Below, in pieces: positions 1 through 7,371 of a stretch of DNA of 29,349 nucleotides (positions are counted from its first letter, which is position 1; each line of letters opens with the position of its first letter). A program made the translations under genes and the position numbers. The stretch covers positions 1 through 29,349 of the forward strand of contig CASDHD010000003.1 of assembly GCA_949280095.1 (NCBI GenBank), read 5' to 3'. The notes beneath the pieces were generated by a model. It was not told the DNA's origin. It saw only the letters and a program-made list of their open reading frames with translations, and did no database searches. This DNA comes from an uncultured Bacilli bacterium (GTDB taxonomy: Bacteria; Bacillota_I; Bacilli_A; RF39; UBA660).

Positions 1-194
1 CCTTCTGTTTTAAACTTATTTTCTTCGCTCAACCCAAAAATAATCAAACCACCATTTTTATTTGCAAAACTAGAAAATGTATCGTAACATTTCTTAGGAA
101 ATCCACCACTAGCATTTTTAGCCTCAATATTACTCGTTTCAGAATTATATTTCCTTAATACTTTTATAGCCTCTATTACTTCTTGTTTATCCAT
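1..194 (-). CDS. AlbA_2 (Schlafen-like) domain protein, N-terminus only
   Basis: The gene runs off the left edge, so only about 64 codons are visible. It starts at ATG 192-194 behind a consensus AGGAGGG site four bases upstream. The visible peptide contains ESxxIEAKxAxGGFPK, then YDTFSSFANKNGGLIIFGL. This matches the start of the AlbA_2/Schlafen-type nucleic-acid-binding domain, where the E-x-K part precedes a helix and the GGxIxxG strand. Full-length relatives are usually putative ATP-binding transcriptional regulators of 400-500 aa; the rest of this one cannot be seen. It lies about 20 bases after the Nudix gene and is probably co-transcribed with it. The domain call is fairly good; the cellular role is unknown. 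Confidence 0.7.
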   Translation of the reverse strand, partial: MDKQEVIEAIKVLRKYNSETSNIEAKNASGGFPKKCYDTFSSFANKNGGLIIFGLSEENKFKTE

Positions 195-213
195 TTTACC
201 CTCCTGAATTTTT

Positions 214-780
214 TTATTCTATTTCTTTTATTTTCTCTGTTACTTTTGCAAATCGTTTATCTTGCTCTAATTCATCCCTATTTATCCATTTATAATCTTT
301 TAATTCATCCGTGTCAATATGTACATTTTCTATTTTATCTATCGTAAATAAATACCTAAAATCATAATGATAATGGCTTTGTAAATTTAATCTTTTATTA
401 TAATTAATTTTATGAATATCAATATCGAATGGCACTAAATCATTTGGACATACTTTTACTTCTTTTAAACTCTTTAAAGCTGTTTCTTCCTGGATTTCTC
501 TTATTGCTGCTTCTAAAGTATTTTTATCATCTCTATTTATATGCCCACCAGGATACAAATAACATTTTAAATCTTTATGAAATACCATTAAAAATTTACT
601 TTCTTCTTTTGCATAAATAAATCCACTAGCTACAATGTGCCCATAAAAATTGTTCCAGTCTATTAAATCTATATGATCATATTTTTTCAAAAACCTTATT
701 AATTCTCTTTGTCTTCTTTTTTCTTTTGGAAAAATAGACAAATACTGATTTACAATCTCTAATAAAACTTCCTTGTTCAT
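214..780 (-). CDS. NUDIX hydrolase
   Basis: This 188-aa protein probably hydrolyses a nucleoside-diphosphate-X compound. The Nudix box is at about residues 77-101: PGGHI, then REIQEET, with the REx2EE core that binds the metal. The box carries one extra residue after GGHI compared with the textbook pattern, as seen in a PGGHI-type Nudix subfamily. About 70 residues precede the box and a late Trp-containing strand (YKWINRDEL) follows, as is normal for the fold. The start is ATG at 780, with AGGAG upstream. The substrate cannot be told from sequence. A promoter overlapped by a dyad sits just upstream, so it may be regulated separately from rmuC. Confidence 0.88.
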   Translation of the reverse strand: MNKEVLLEIVNQYLSIFPKEKRRQRELIRFLKKYDHIDLIDWNNFYGHIVASGFIYAKEESKFLMVFHKDLKCYLYPGGHINRDDKNTLEAAIREIQEETALKSLKEVKVCPNDLVPFDIDIHKINYNKRLNLQSHYHYDFRYLFTIDKIENVHIDTDELKDYKWINRDELEQDKRFAKVTEKIKEIE

Positions 781-799
781 TTAATCTCCTATACTTTTT

Positions 800-835
800 A
801 ATATACAAATTAGGAATTAGATTCCAAATCTGTAT
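800..835 (-). promoter_or_regulatory. Putative promoter overlapped by a 33-bp dyad, upstream of the Nudix gene
   Basis: Read on the minus strand, TTGGAA (822-827) and TATATT (800-805) are 16 bases apart, a plausible sigma-A promoter. A near-perfect inverted repeat covers 803-835: two 15-base arms around a CTA centre, with one mismatch and one G.T pair. The dyad spans the -35 element and spacer, as an operator would. It has no following T-tract, so it does not look like an intrinsic terminator. This is inferred from sequence alone. Confidence 0.4.
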
Positions 836-841
836 AAAAAT

Positions 842-1915
842 TTAATCTTTTTCTTGATGCTCCAACTTTTCCACATCTACACTATTGATAGAATTAAATC
901 TCTTTGTAATCTTTTCTGTTGTTACATTAATATCTTTTACATCCTTTGTAACAGTATCGATACTGCGAGAAAGTTTATCCCAGCGTTCTTTATAACGGGC
1001 AAATTCAAAAGACAATTTATTTAATTCTTCATGGATAACTTTAGCATATTTATCACGCTCCATATTTTTTAAAATCATCCCAATAGTCGTTAGTGTACTC
1101 ATCAAAGTAGTTGGACTTGTAATCCATACTTTTTTATTGTAAGCTTCTCGTATTAAATCAGGATGATATGCATTCAACTCTGCAAATATGGCCTCAGCTG
1201 GTAAAAAGAGAATGGCTTCACTTGCTGTTTCACCTAAAACGATATACTTATTACTGATTGCATCAATGTGCTTTTTTACATCATTCTTAAATAACTTAGT
1301 GGCTACTTCTCTTGCTTCTTTCGATAAGGTTTTATCTGTCATTCTTTGATAGTTTTCTAAAGGAAATTTGGAGTCAATGCATATTGTACCAAGAGGACTT
1401 GGGGCATAAAGAATAGCATCTGCAATATAGCCATTCGAAAGTTTATGCTGTGTTTCATAAATTCCTTTTGCATTTTCTCCAAAGACACTGGTTAAGATAT
1501 AATTTAGATTGACCTCTCCAAAAATACCACGCGTTTTTTTATCTGTTAAAACACTTTGTAAAGAAACAATTTCAGCACCTAAACCATCAATCTTTTTTTG
1601 GGCTTCATCAATTTTAGTTAGTCTTTCTAAAATGCTTGTGAATGTTTTGTTTGATTTTTGAAAATTATCATCTAATCGTTCATTAACTCTATCATTCATA
1701 TAATTCATTTTATTTTGCATTTGCTCATTTAAATGTTCAAAATCTTTACGTAGGTCACTTGCGAAACTCAATTTGAAATCTCCTATTTCCTTGGTAATAT
1801 TGGTTTCAAACCTTCCCAATCTTTCTGTAGTATCGCTATTATCTTTTCCTTTAACAAGAAGAATAATGAGCAAAAAAACAATAAATATTAATATTCCTAA
1901 AATGACGTACTCCAT
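842..1915 (-). CDS. rmuC: DNA recombination protein RmuC
   Basis: This 357-aa protein belongs to the RmuC family, implicated in limiting DNA inversions and rearrangement. An N-terminal membrane helix (about residues 3-21) is followed by a long coiled coil (about 25-120). The conserved RmuC domain then begins at RGIFGEVNL. It contains KLSNGYIADAILYAP and ICIDSKFPLENY, the D...(D/E)xK-type nuclease-like core that marks this family, and later VWITSPTTLMSTL. The length is near the usual 350-450 aa. The start is ATG 1915 behind AAAGGAG. Only ten bases separate it from the upstream DedA-family gene, so the two probably share a transcript. Confidence 0.93.
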   Translation of the reverse strand: MEYVILGILIFIVFLLIILLVKGKDNSDTTERLGRFETNITKEIGDFKLSFASDLRKDFEHLNEQMQNKMNYMNDRVNERLDDNFQKSNKTFTSILERLTKIDEAQKKIDGLGAEIVSLQSVLTDKKTRGIFGEVNLNYILTSVFGENAKGIYETQHKLSNGYIADAILYAPSPLGTICIDSKFPLENYQRMTDKTLSKEAREVATKLFKNDVKKHIDAISNKYIVLGETASEAILFLPAEAIFAELNAYHPDLIREAYNKKVWITSPTTLMSTLTTIGMILKNMERDKYAKVIHEELNKLSFEFARYKERWDKLSRSIDTVTKDVKDINVTTEKITKRFNSINSVDVEKLEHQEKD

Positions 1916-1925
1916 ATAAACTCCT

Positions 1926-2513
1926 TTAATCTAATTCAAATTTTTTATTAATGATTTTGCTGACAATAAAAGCAATTAAAACCAATACAATTACTTTAAC
2001 AAATGCAATTGGATGGGTAAGACTTTGTATCAAACTTGTTCCAACAAAACCCCAAAATAATACTAAAAACACTTTTCCAATACACAAAGCAATGAAAAAT
2101 TTTTTTACAGACATTTTAGATAGCCCTGCTGCAATATTGACTAAAAAAGCTGGGGTAAAAGGAACAGCGATGATGGCTGTTAATTGTTCTAATTTTACAT
2201 GATTAACAACAACCATTACTCTTTTTAATTGTTTATTATCTTTCATTTTTCGATCAAACCAATTTTTTATCTTTTTACGGAATAAAAAGAAAGACATTAA
2301 ACAACCTAAAACAGTAAATACCCAAGAAATAAGAAATCCTAGAATGCTACCAAAAGTAAGAAAATTAATTGTAATAAATACAAATAATGGAAGCATAGGA
2401 AGTATCGATTCTATTAAAATACAAAAACAACCCAAAATTGGTCCATAAATGCCAATATTGGTCAAAAAACTATTGATTAAACTGTCTATATTTGTAATAA
2501 ACTCCATAAGCAT
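1926..2513 (-). CDS. DedA/TVP38 (VTT-domain) membrane protein
   Basis: This integral membrane protein is of the VTT/DedA (SNARE-associated Golgi protein) family; some members are lipid scramblases or flippases. Visible are a first re-entrant-like segment (GPILGCFCILIESILPMLPL, where the acidic residue before the prolines is typical), a following helix pair, and the second hallmark AVPFTPAFLVNIAAGLSKM with a conserved Pro-x-x-Pro and a Gly. At least four hydrophobic segments are present. The frame is open up to an ATG at 2579, but that start lies inside a terminator-like hairpin and a candidate promoter. I therefore prefer the ATG at 2513 or 2507 (MEFI...), where homologues normally begin, although neither has a strong ribosome site. 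The substrate is unknown. Confidence 0.8.
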   Translation of the reverse strand: MLMEFITNIDSLINSFLTNIGIYGPILGCFCILIESILPMLPLFVFITINFLTFGSILGFLISWVFTVLGCLMSFFLFRKKIKNWFDRKMKDNKQLKRVMVVVNHVKLEQLTAIIAVPFTPAFLVNIAAGLSKMSVKKFFIALCIGKVFLVLFWGFVGTSLIQSLTHPIAFVKVIVLVLIAFIVSKIINKKFELD

Positions 2514-2524
2514 CACTATAAAAT

Positions 2525-2555
2525 AGTATACCACATCCAACTTATTTTTAGCCAA
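2525..2555 (-). promoter_or_regulatory. Weak candidate promoter for the DedA-rmuC pair
   Basis: On the minus strand a TATACT -10 (2525-2530) is preceded by TTGGCT (2550-2555) at a long 19-base spacing. It follows the terminator at 2554-2580 and lies just before the preferred DedA start, leaving a very short leader. Plausible by position but not strong. Confidence 0.3.
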
Positions 2556-2580
2556 ATAAAAAGATGTCAATGTAAACATC
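2554..2580 (-). terminator. Intrinsic terminator after the rhodanese gene
   Basis: On the minus strand, GATGT...ACATC forms a 5-bp stem (plus one wobble pair) at 2563-2580, followed at once by a TTTTTATTT tract. It sits 19 bases past the rhodanese stop. It overlaps the longest possible DedA start, which argues against that start. Confidence 0.5.
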
Positions 2581-2598
2581 TTTCCCGTTTAAACAAAC

Positions 2599-2871
2599 CT
2601 AACTTACTTTTTCACTGTTTCTCATAACTTGCGTTACATCATAACCATAAAATTCTAAAATACTTACGACTTTACGACTATGAACACCTTTTAAACACAT
2701 AATATAATATTTTTTATTTTTATTTAATAATTCTTTATAATTTAATAATAATTTTTCATAAGGTATATTGATACTTCCTGGATTAGGATTTTGTTTGTAA
2801 GTAATTTCATCAGAAACATCGATTAAAGTACCCATGGTGGAATTATAAACATTCAAATCTATTCTTTTCAC
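2599..2871 (-). CDS. Single-domain rhodanese-like protein
   Basis: This short cytoplasmic protein of 90 aa is a minimal rhodanese. It carries LIDVSDEITY, the strand that in the family starts with an IDVR-like motif, then GSINIPYEKL, the usual G-x-x-NIP element. The active-site loop is C59-L-K-G-V-H-S65-R, matching the C-x-x-G-x-x-S/R phosphate/sulfur-binding loop, and EFYGYDV follows. Such proteins carry persulfide sulfur or act in thiosulfate sulfurtransfer. The start is GTG at 2871 with GGTGAT upstream; the only nearby ATG is followed directly by a stop. It is not part of the secretion locus. Confidence 0.85.
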   Translation of the reverse strand: MKRIDLNVYNSTMGTLIDVSDEITYKQNPNPGSINIPYEKLLLNYKELLNKNKKYYIMCLKGVHSRKVVSILEFYGYDVTQVMRNSEKVS

Positions 2872-2950
2872 TTTACATCACCACTATATTATATGTGGTA
2901 GCTGAAAAAAAACAGATGATTAATAACTACTTTTCTTTGAGTTAAGTTTA

Positions 2951-4114
2951 CTATTCTAACGCTTTTTTTAATTTTTCAATTTGGGAATATAGCAAAGTAC
3001 AAATTTTGTTAATTCTTCGATCTGTCATGAGTGTAACTGATTGATATTGATGTAGTACATCTTCAAATTCTTCTGCTACTCCCTCTAAGTTAGATAAATC
3101 AAATCTTTTTTTATTTTGAATTTGTGGAATAATTGTATCAAACTTATCCACTTTGTAAAAAAATCTTCCTTGGCCATTAATAATCAGTTCTTCTTCATTG
3201 TAATCGATTATATTTAAAGACTCGCCATTATCAAATAAGGGAGCTACACTTTCCCATTCTAATGTTTCGACATTCCGTATAATCCCAAAATTATTTAAAT
3301 GTCTGTCTTCATTTAAAATTAAATAATCTAGTATAAACATATTTTCTACCATCGTTCTTGCGTTCTTAATGCCGTGTTGTTCTAAAATTTGAATATATTC
3401 TTCATAAGCATTTTCTTTATGGCAGTTTTTATGTAAGATTTGGTAGGCTGAAACAAGTTCGGTATGTTCATGAATAAAACAAGGACATTTGGAAACAACT
3501 TTGTTATGAATTACCTCTAAAGTATAGGGAACATGAAAAAAACCTAGCCTTTCACTAATCATACTTGCTAGTACTTCGTTAAAGGGCTGCATAACCTCCG
3601 TTTTATAACCACCTTTAAGTAAATATCTTTTTCCATCTTCAATAATCCATGTTTTTTTTAGTCTTCCATCCGTTGTGTTATTAGGTGAAATCAAACTAAT
3701 TTTTGTGCTATAGTCATTAGAGTTAGAAAATGTTGCGTTCGTAAAGTCTGCATCATCAAAATCATGCGCAAAGAAGTTGATGTCTTTATATTCTACTGTA
3801 CTATCAAAAGGTTTAATCCAATATTGGTCCGATAAAGAAAGACCGAAAGCTTTGTCTAATAATTCAGAAGGTGCTGAAACGTCTAGTTTGGCAAGTAATA
3901 AATCTAAGTTATCACGAAAAGAAGGTATTCCCCTGCCCTTAAACCAATCCGATAATTCTTCTCGGATGTTTTCATCTCTTTCATAAGACTGTTTTAAAAT
4001 CAAGGGAGCATAATCAATGTTTTTAATTGCTATGATTTCAATAAATATTTTCAACTCTGGTTCATATTCAGCAGTTAAAACTTCGGTATTTTTATTCATA
4101 AGTATACATTTCAT
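2951..4114 (-). CDS. HipA-like serine/threonine kinase, orphan
   Basis: This protein of about 387 aa has a HipA/CtkA-type kinase core. Visible are a probable ATP-binding strand (KRYLLKGGYK, about residues 163-172), a following helix PFNEVLASMISERLG, the catalytic loop LNEDRHLNNFG (about 267-277) and the metal-binding APLFDNGESL (about 291-300). The first 100 residues are not recognised and replace the usual HipA N-terminal subdomain. No HipB-like antitoxin gene is adjacent. The frame allows a GTG start at 4123, but that GTG is part of the AAGGTGA ribosome site. The ATG at 4114, six bases further on, is the better start. It could be a stand-alone regulator kinase rather than a toxin. Confidence 0.8.
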   Translation of the reverse strand: MKCILMNKNTEVLTAEYEPELKIFIEIIAIKNIDYAPLILKQSYERDENIREELSDWFKGRGIPSFRDNLDLLLAKLDVSAPSELLDKAFGLSLSDQYWIKPFDSTVEYKDINFFAHDFDDADFTNATFSNSNDYSTKISLISPNNTTDGRLKKTWIIEDGKRYLLKGGYKTEVMQPFNEVLASMISERLGFFHVPYTLEVIHNKVVSKCPCFIHEHTELVSAYQILHKNCHKENAYEEYIQILEQHGIKNARTMVENMFILDYLILNEDRHLNNFGIIRNVETLEWESVAPLFDNGESLNIIDYNEEELIINGQGRFFYKVDKFDTIIPQIQNKKRFDLSNLEGVAEEFEDVLHQYQSVTLMTDRRINKICTLLYSQIEKLKKALE

Positions 4115-4139
4115 AAGCTTCACCTTTTTCTATAAAACT

Positions 4140-4148
4140 ATTATAACA
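4140..4148 (-). promoter_or_regulatory. Extended -10 promoter for the HipA-like gene
   Basis: TGTTATAAT on the minus strand is a perfect extended -10, about 25 bases before the start codon. No good -35 is visible at 16-18 bases, which extended -10 promoters can tolerate. Confidence 0.6.
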
Positions 4149-4167
4149 TAGACTAAGTACTTTTTCT

Positions 4168-4183
4168 TGTCTTTCTAAAGACA
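4168..4183 (-). repeat. Perfect inverted repeat upstream of the HipA-like promoter
   Basis: A 16-base palindrome made of TGTCTTT and AAAGACA arms lies about 20 bases before the extended -10. No T-tract follows on either strand, so it looks more like a protein-binding site than a terminator. An autoregulatory operator for the kinase gene is possible but unproven. Confidence 0.35.
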
Positions 4184-4190
4184 TACTCAA

Positions 4191-4214
4191 AAGAAAAAGC
4201 CCCTTTATAGGGCT
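4191..4214 (-). terminator. Intrinsic terminator after virD4
   Basis: On the minus strand an AGCCC / GGGCT stem with a short AT loop is followed by TTTTTCTTTT. It lies ten bases beyond the VirD4 stop and marks the end of the secretion locus. This is the strongest GC-rich stem in the window. Confidence 0.88.
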
Positions 4215-4223
4215 CAATTTTGG

Positions 4224-6500
4224 TTATTCGTCAGAGAAGAAATCATCAAAAAATTCATCATCTGTAATTATATTATCGTTTACAATTACACTATCAACAT
4301 CAATATTGATTTTTGGTTTATTGGGAAGTTCCAACTCTTTTTCTATTTTTTTCTTTTCGTTCTTTTTATCTGGAGTTACCACTTCTTTTACTTTTGGAGT
4401 AGGTTCTTCTTTTTTTATTGGTTCATCAGGTATTTTTTTAGGTTCACTCTTCTCTTCCTTGGCTTTCTTTTCAGCTTCCTTTTGTCTTGCTTCTTCTTCA
4501 TCTAGTTCTTTTAATTTTTTATCGATATCTGCAATCATTCTATCAATATCTTCATTTGACATTGGAGCATTGTTTAAGAAAGGGTTCGGTGTTTTGAATG
4601 GGTCAGCATCTTTCATAAATGGATTTGGTGCCCCAAATGGTGACATGTTGTTATTCATATTGTTCATATTAGGCATACTAGACATATTTGGCATTCCACT
4701 AGGTGGTGCAAAACTTGGCATACTTGGCATACCTGGCATATTAGGAAGACCCATATTTGGAGTATTCCCACCATTTTCTAAATTTTCTAACATAGCTTTC
4801 CTTTTTTCTTCGGACACATATTTTTTAAGATCAAAAAGGGCTACTTTTTTCTCCTCACGAGTTGGTAATTCTGCTTTTTCACGCTTAATTCCCCAATCCA
4901 TTTTAAAATCTGGCTCTAACTTAGTTTTAAATGGATATTTTCTTAATCGCATTATAATAGCTTCAAATAATTTCAATTTTTGTAAATCCGTTACTGTAAC
5001 TAAAGGAGTCGATGCTGTTTTATCTTTCTCTTTTGATTTTACTTCTCCACACATTTTACTTATTTCTTCTAAAGCAGCCATTTCAGTACTAATTAAATAC
5101 ACCCAGTTACCACAGTTTCCTTTAATAACTTCTGCTACCTCTTTACCATATACATCATTTAATTGAGCAAAGTTTTGAATAATAAAGGTAAATCTAATAT
5201 CACGGCTTCGTGCTGCCGAAACCATAGAATCTACATCTTTAAGTGGTGGCATATTGGCAAATTCATCTAGAATAAAATTAGTACGATAAGGAAGTTTTCC
5301 ACCATGTTCTTTCGCAACATCAATTAAAGTTTCATAACATTGCTTAATGAAAATAGTAAGTAAACTATGGTACGTTGTCTTCTCATCATGAATAATCATA
5401 AATACAGCTGTTTTTTCACGACCTATATCACGCATGTCAAAGTTACTATAAGAAAGCATTTCACTTAAAATTTCACGTGATGCAAATGTACGAATTTTCT
5501 GACGGAATGTAGAAGTAATACCACCTTGCGTATCTTTTGGAGCATTAATGGTTCCAGATGCAAAGATATAAGCACTTGAATCTTCACCTTTTAGATGGAA
5601 GTATTCTTTTATATAGTTACTTGCAGCAAATCTTTCTTCCCCTACACTACTCATGTAGTTAATAGAGTTGATGTTAACTTCTTCTTCTTTGGCATCCATA
5701 AACAATCCTAGAGCAAGACCAGAGAAATAATCTGCAGCACTGTTTTCCCAGAAAGGTGTATCTTTACTATCTGGGTCTCTTATAATATTTAAGGCAACAT
5801 CATCTAATAACTCTGTTGCTTTATCCACATTTTTATTTTTGTAATATTGATAAGGAAGCGTTAATGGATTCCAAGCATTTCCGTTTTTTGGATCCCTAAA
5901 GTTTAAAACAATGATTTTATATCCTTGTTCTTTTAAGTATTCAGCACTATATTCATATATTTCACCTTTAGGGTCAGTGATAATCATACTTTCGCCTTTT
6001 TTAGATAGTAAGTTGACCATTGGTTTAACAATCGTTTGCGTTTTACCTGAACCAGTAGATCCAATAACTAAGTTATGATAATCTCCATTGTCAACCCAAA
6101 TATCTTCGCCATTATTGATTAACGGAATGCCCGCTGCATCTACTTTGTGATCACTTGCTACAACATGTTCTACGTTATTATCTTCTTTGATTTCTTTGTC
6201 TTTACTCCACCTAGAATATCCTTTTTCTTCTTTTTCTTTGACTTTTAAACCAAAACCTTTTTCACGTTCAAAAATATAGGAAGAAACGGAAGTGAAAATA
6301 ATGATCATAGCAATGAAAAACATAAGTATTGTTAATACTAAGTTTTGTCCTACAAAAGCAGGAAAAGGGTTTAAACCATAGAACTCTCCTTCTTCAAAGA
6401 ATGCTGTAAAGTTTAAAACTGCTATAGCACATAAATATAATAAAAATATACAAAAGACTACAAACATTGTAAAATCTTTTGGGGTTACTTTAAATTTCAT
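4224..6500 (-). CDS. virD4: VirD4/TraG-type type IV coupling ATPase
   Basis: This 758-aa coupling protein would bring substrates (classically relaxase-DNA) to the T4SS channel at the inner face of the membrane. Two N-terminal helices (about residues 11-33 and 52-74) anchor it. The motor domain has Walker A GSTGSGKT (147-154), DPKGE (176-180), NAWNPL and Walker B FILDEF (409-414), then RSRDIRFTFIIQNFAQL, all typical of TraG/VirD4. After about residue 575 comes an unusual tail: a Met/Pro/Asn-rich stretch with repeated NMP and PGM units, a charged coiled-coil segment (about 650-720) and a very acidic end (DDEFFDDFFSDE). The start is supported by GGAGGAAT. It has its own promoter and terminator. 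Confidence 0.95.
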   Translation of the reverse strand: MKFKVTPKDFTMFVVFCIFLLYLCAIAVLNFTAFFEEGEFYGLNPFPAFVGQNLVLTILMFFIAMIIIFTSVSSYIFEREKGFGLKVKEKEEKGYSRWSKDKEIKEDNNVEHVVASDHKVDAAGIPLINNGEDIWVDNGDYHNLVIGSTGSGKTQTIVKPMVNLLSKKGESMIITDPKGEIYEYSAEYLKEQGYKIIVLNFRDPKNGNAWNPLTLPYQYYKNKNVDKATELLDDVALNIIRDPDSKDTPFWENSAADYFSGLALGLFMDAKEEEVNINSINYMSSVGEERFAASNYIKEYFHLKGEDSSAYIFASGTINAPKDTQGGITSTFRQKIRTFASREILSEMLSYSNFDMRDIGREKTAVFMIIHDEKTTYHSLLTIFIKQCYETLIDVAKEHGGKLPYRTNFILDEFANMPPLKDVDSMVSAARSRDIRFTFIIQNFAQLNDVYGKEVAEVIKGNCGNWVYLISTEMAALEEISKMCGEVKSKEKDKTASTPLVTVTDLQKLKLFEAIIMRLRKYPFKTKLEPDFKMDWGIKREKAELPTREEKKVALFDLKKYVSEEKRKAMLENLENGGNTPNMGLPNMPGMPSMPSFAPPSGMPNMSSMPNMNNMNNNMSPFGAPNPFMKDADPFKTPNPFLNNAPMSNEDIDRMIADIDKKLKELDEEEARQKEAEKKAKEEKSEPKKIPDEPIKKEEPTPKVKEVVTPDKKNEKKKIEKELELPNKPKINIDVDSVIVNDNIITDDEFFDDFFSDE

Positions 6501-6547
6501 TTCTCATTCCTCCGTTTGATAAAAATCTGTACTTAAATTTCTTTTTT

Positions 6548-6576
6548 ATTGTACTATAATATTTTTTATTTAGCAA
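6548..6576 (-). promoter_or_regulatory. Promoter of virD4
   Basis: On the minus strand TTGCTA (6571-6576) and TACAAT (6548-6553) are exactly 17 bases apart. They lie in the gap between the 259-aa gene and virD4, about 48 bases before the start codon. VirD4 can therefore be expressed apart from the other transport genes. Confidence 0.65.
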
Positions 6577-6582
6577 TTTATT

Positions 6583-7362
6583 TTATTTCGAATTATCTAA
6601 AGTTTCAAATTTATTTTTTTCGACTTTATAAAGATATGTAGATGGTAAACCTACTTCACTAAAATAACCTTTTAAAAGAATTAAATGGTCTTCTTTTTGA
6701 TTAAACATGCTTATAATACCCTTTATACTATAAGAAGGGACTTCATAGTTCTCATATTGATTATATACATCTATATGTAAAACAGAGGATTTATTATTTA
6801 CAATTTGTATCACAATAGCAAATAGTTTTTCATCATCTGTTTCATCATTAACATTAGAGGCCAGAATAATTTTTTCGTTTTTACCATTTTTATTAAAATC
6901 ATATTCTAAAACTTCATTTTGTTCCAAACTTGTATACGTAGTAATATCATTTTCATTAAGATGTTTCTGTAGAATTGCAAGTTCATCTGGATTCATCGTT
7001 CTTGTTTCATATTTTTTTACTTCTAATTCTAAACTTTCTGTTCCAGCAATGTAACTGCTAGTTATATTTTCCCAAGTATTATTACTATCAAAAAAATTCC
7101 ATTTAGTAATATAATCTACTCTATACAAACCAACACTTTCAAAATTTTGAAAAACTTGAAAATTTCCTTTTTGAGTATCTTCTATTATTTTTGTATTTTC
7201 TATCTTTTTACATTCTTTTTTTGTACATTTATAAGAAGATATATCAGAAAGTAATAAATATCCATATTTTTCTTCCTTCATCAATACTAGTACTGCAATT
7301 AGTCCAAATATAATTAAACTTATAATGACCCAAAAAGCGGGTGTTTTTATTATTTTTTTCAT
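6583..7362 (-). CDS. Single-pass membrane protein of unknown function in the T4SS operon
   Basis: This 259-aa protein has one N-terminal helix (about residues 9-28) and an exported C-terminal part. I do not recognise a family. The ectodomain holds a Cys pair (CTKKEC), and around residues 148-165 a D-x-N-x-x-G-x-x-E-K element reminiscent of FG-GAP/VCBS-type calcium loops. Its size and topology resemble VirB8/TcpC-like subunits of Gram-positive T4SS, but no sequence signature supports that. It lies nine bases after the hydrolase gene, with AAGGAG before its ATG, so the two are co-transcribed and translated in sequence. A role in channel assembly is a guess from context. Confidence 0.6.
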   Translation of the reverse strand: MKKIIKTPAFWVIISLIIFGLIAVLVLMKEEKYGYLLLSDISSYKCTKKECKKIENTKIIEDTQKGNFQVFQNFESVGLYRVDYITKWNFFDSNNTWENITSSYIAGTESLELEVKKYETRTMNPDELAILQKHLNENDITTYTSLEQNEVLEYDFNKNGKNEKIILASNVNDETDDEKLFAIVIQIVNNKSSVLHIDVYNQYENYEVPSYSIKGIISMFNQKEDHLILLKGYFSEVGLPSTYLYKVEKNKFETLDNSK

Positions 7363-7371
7363 TTTTTCTCC

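Noticed and set aside
2880..2951. Terminator after the HipA-like gene
   Set aside because: A T8 tract exists near 2910 on the minus strand, but no convincing stem directly precedes it.
4306..5166. Plus-strand frame of 286 aa rich in Ser, Phe and Gly
   Set aside because: It is the antisense of the low-complexity VirD4 tail, with no ribosome site or recognisable domain.
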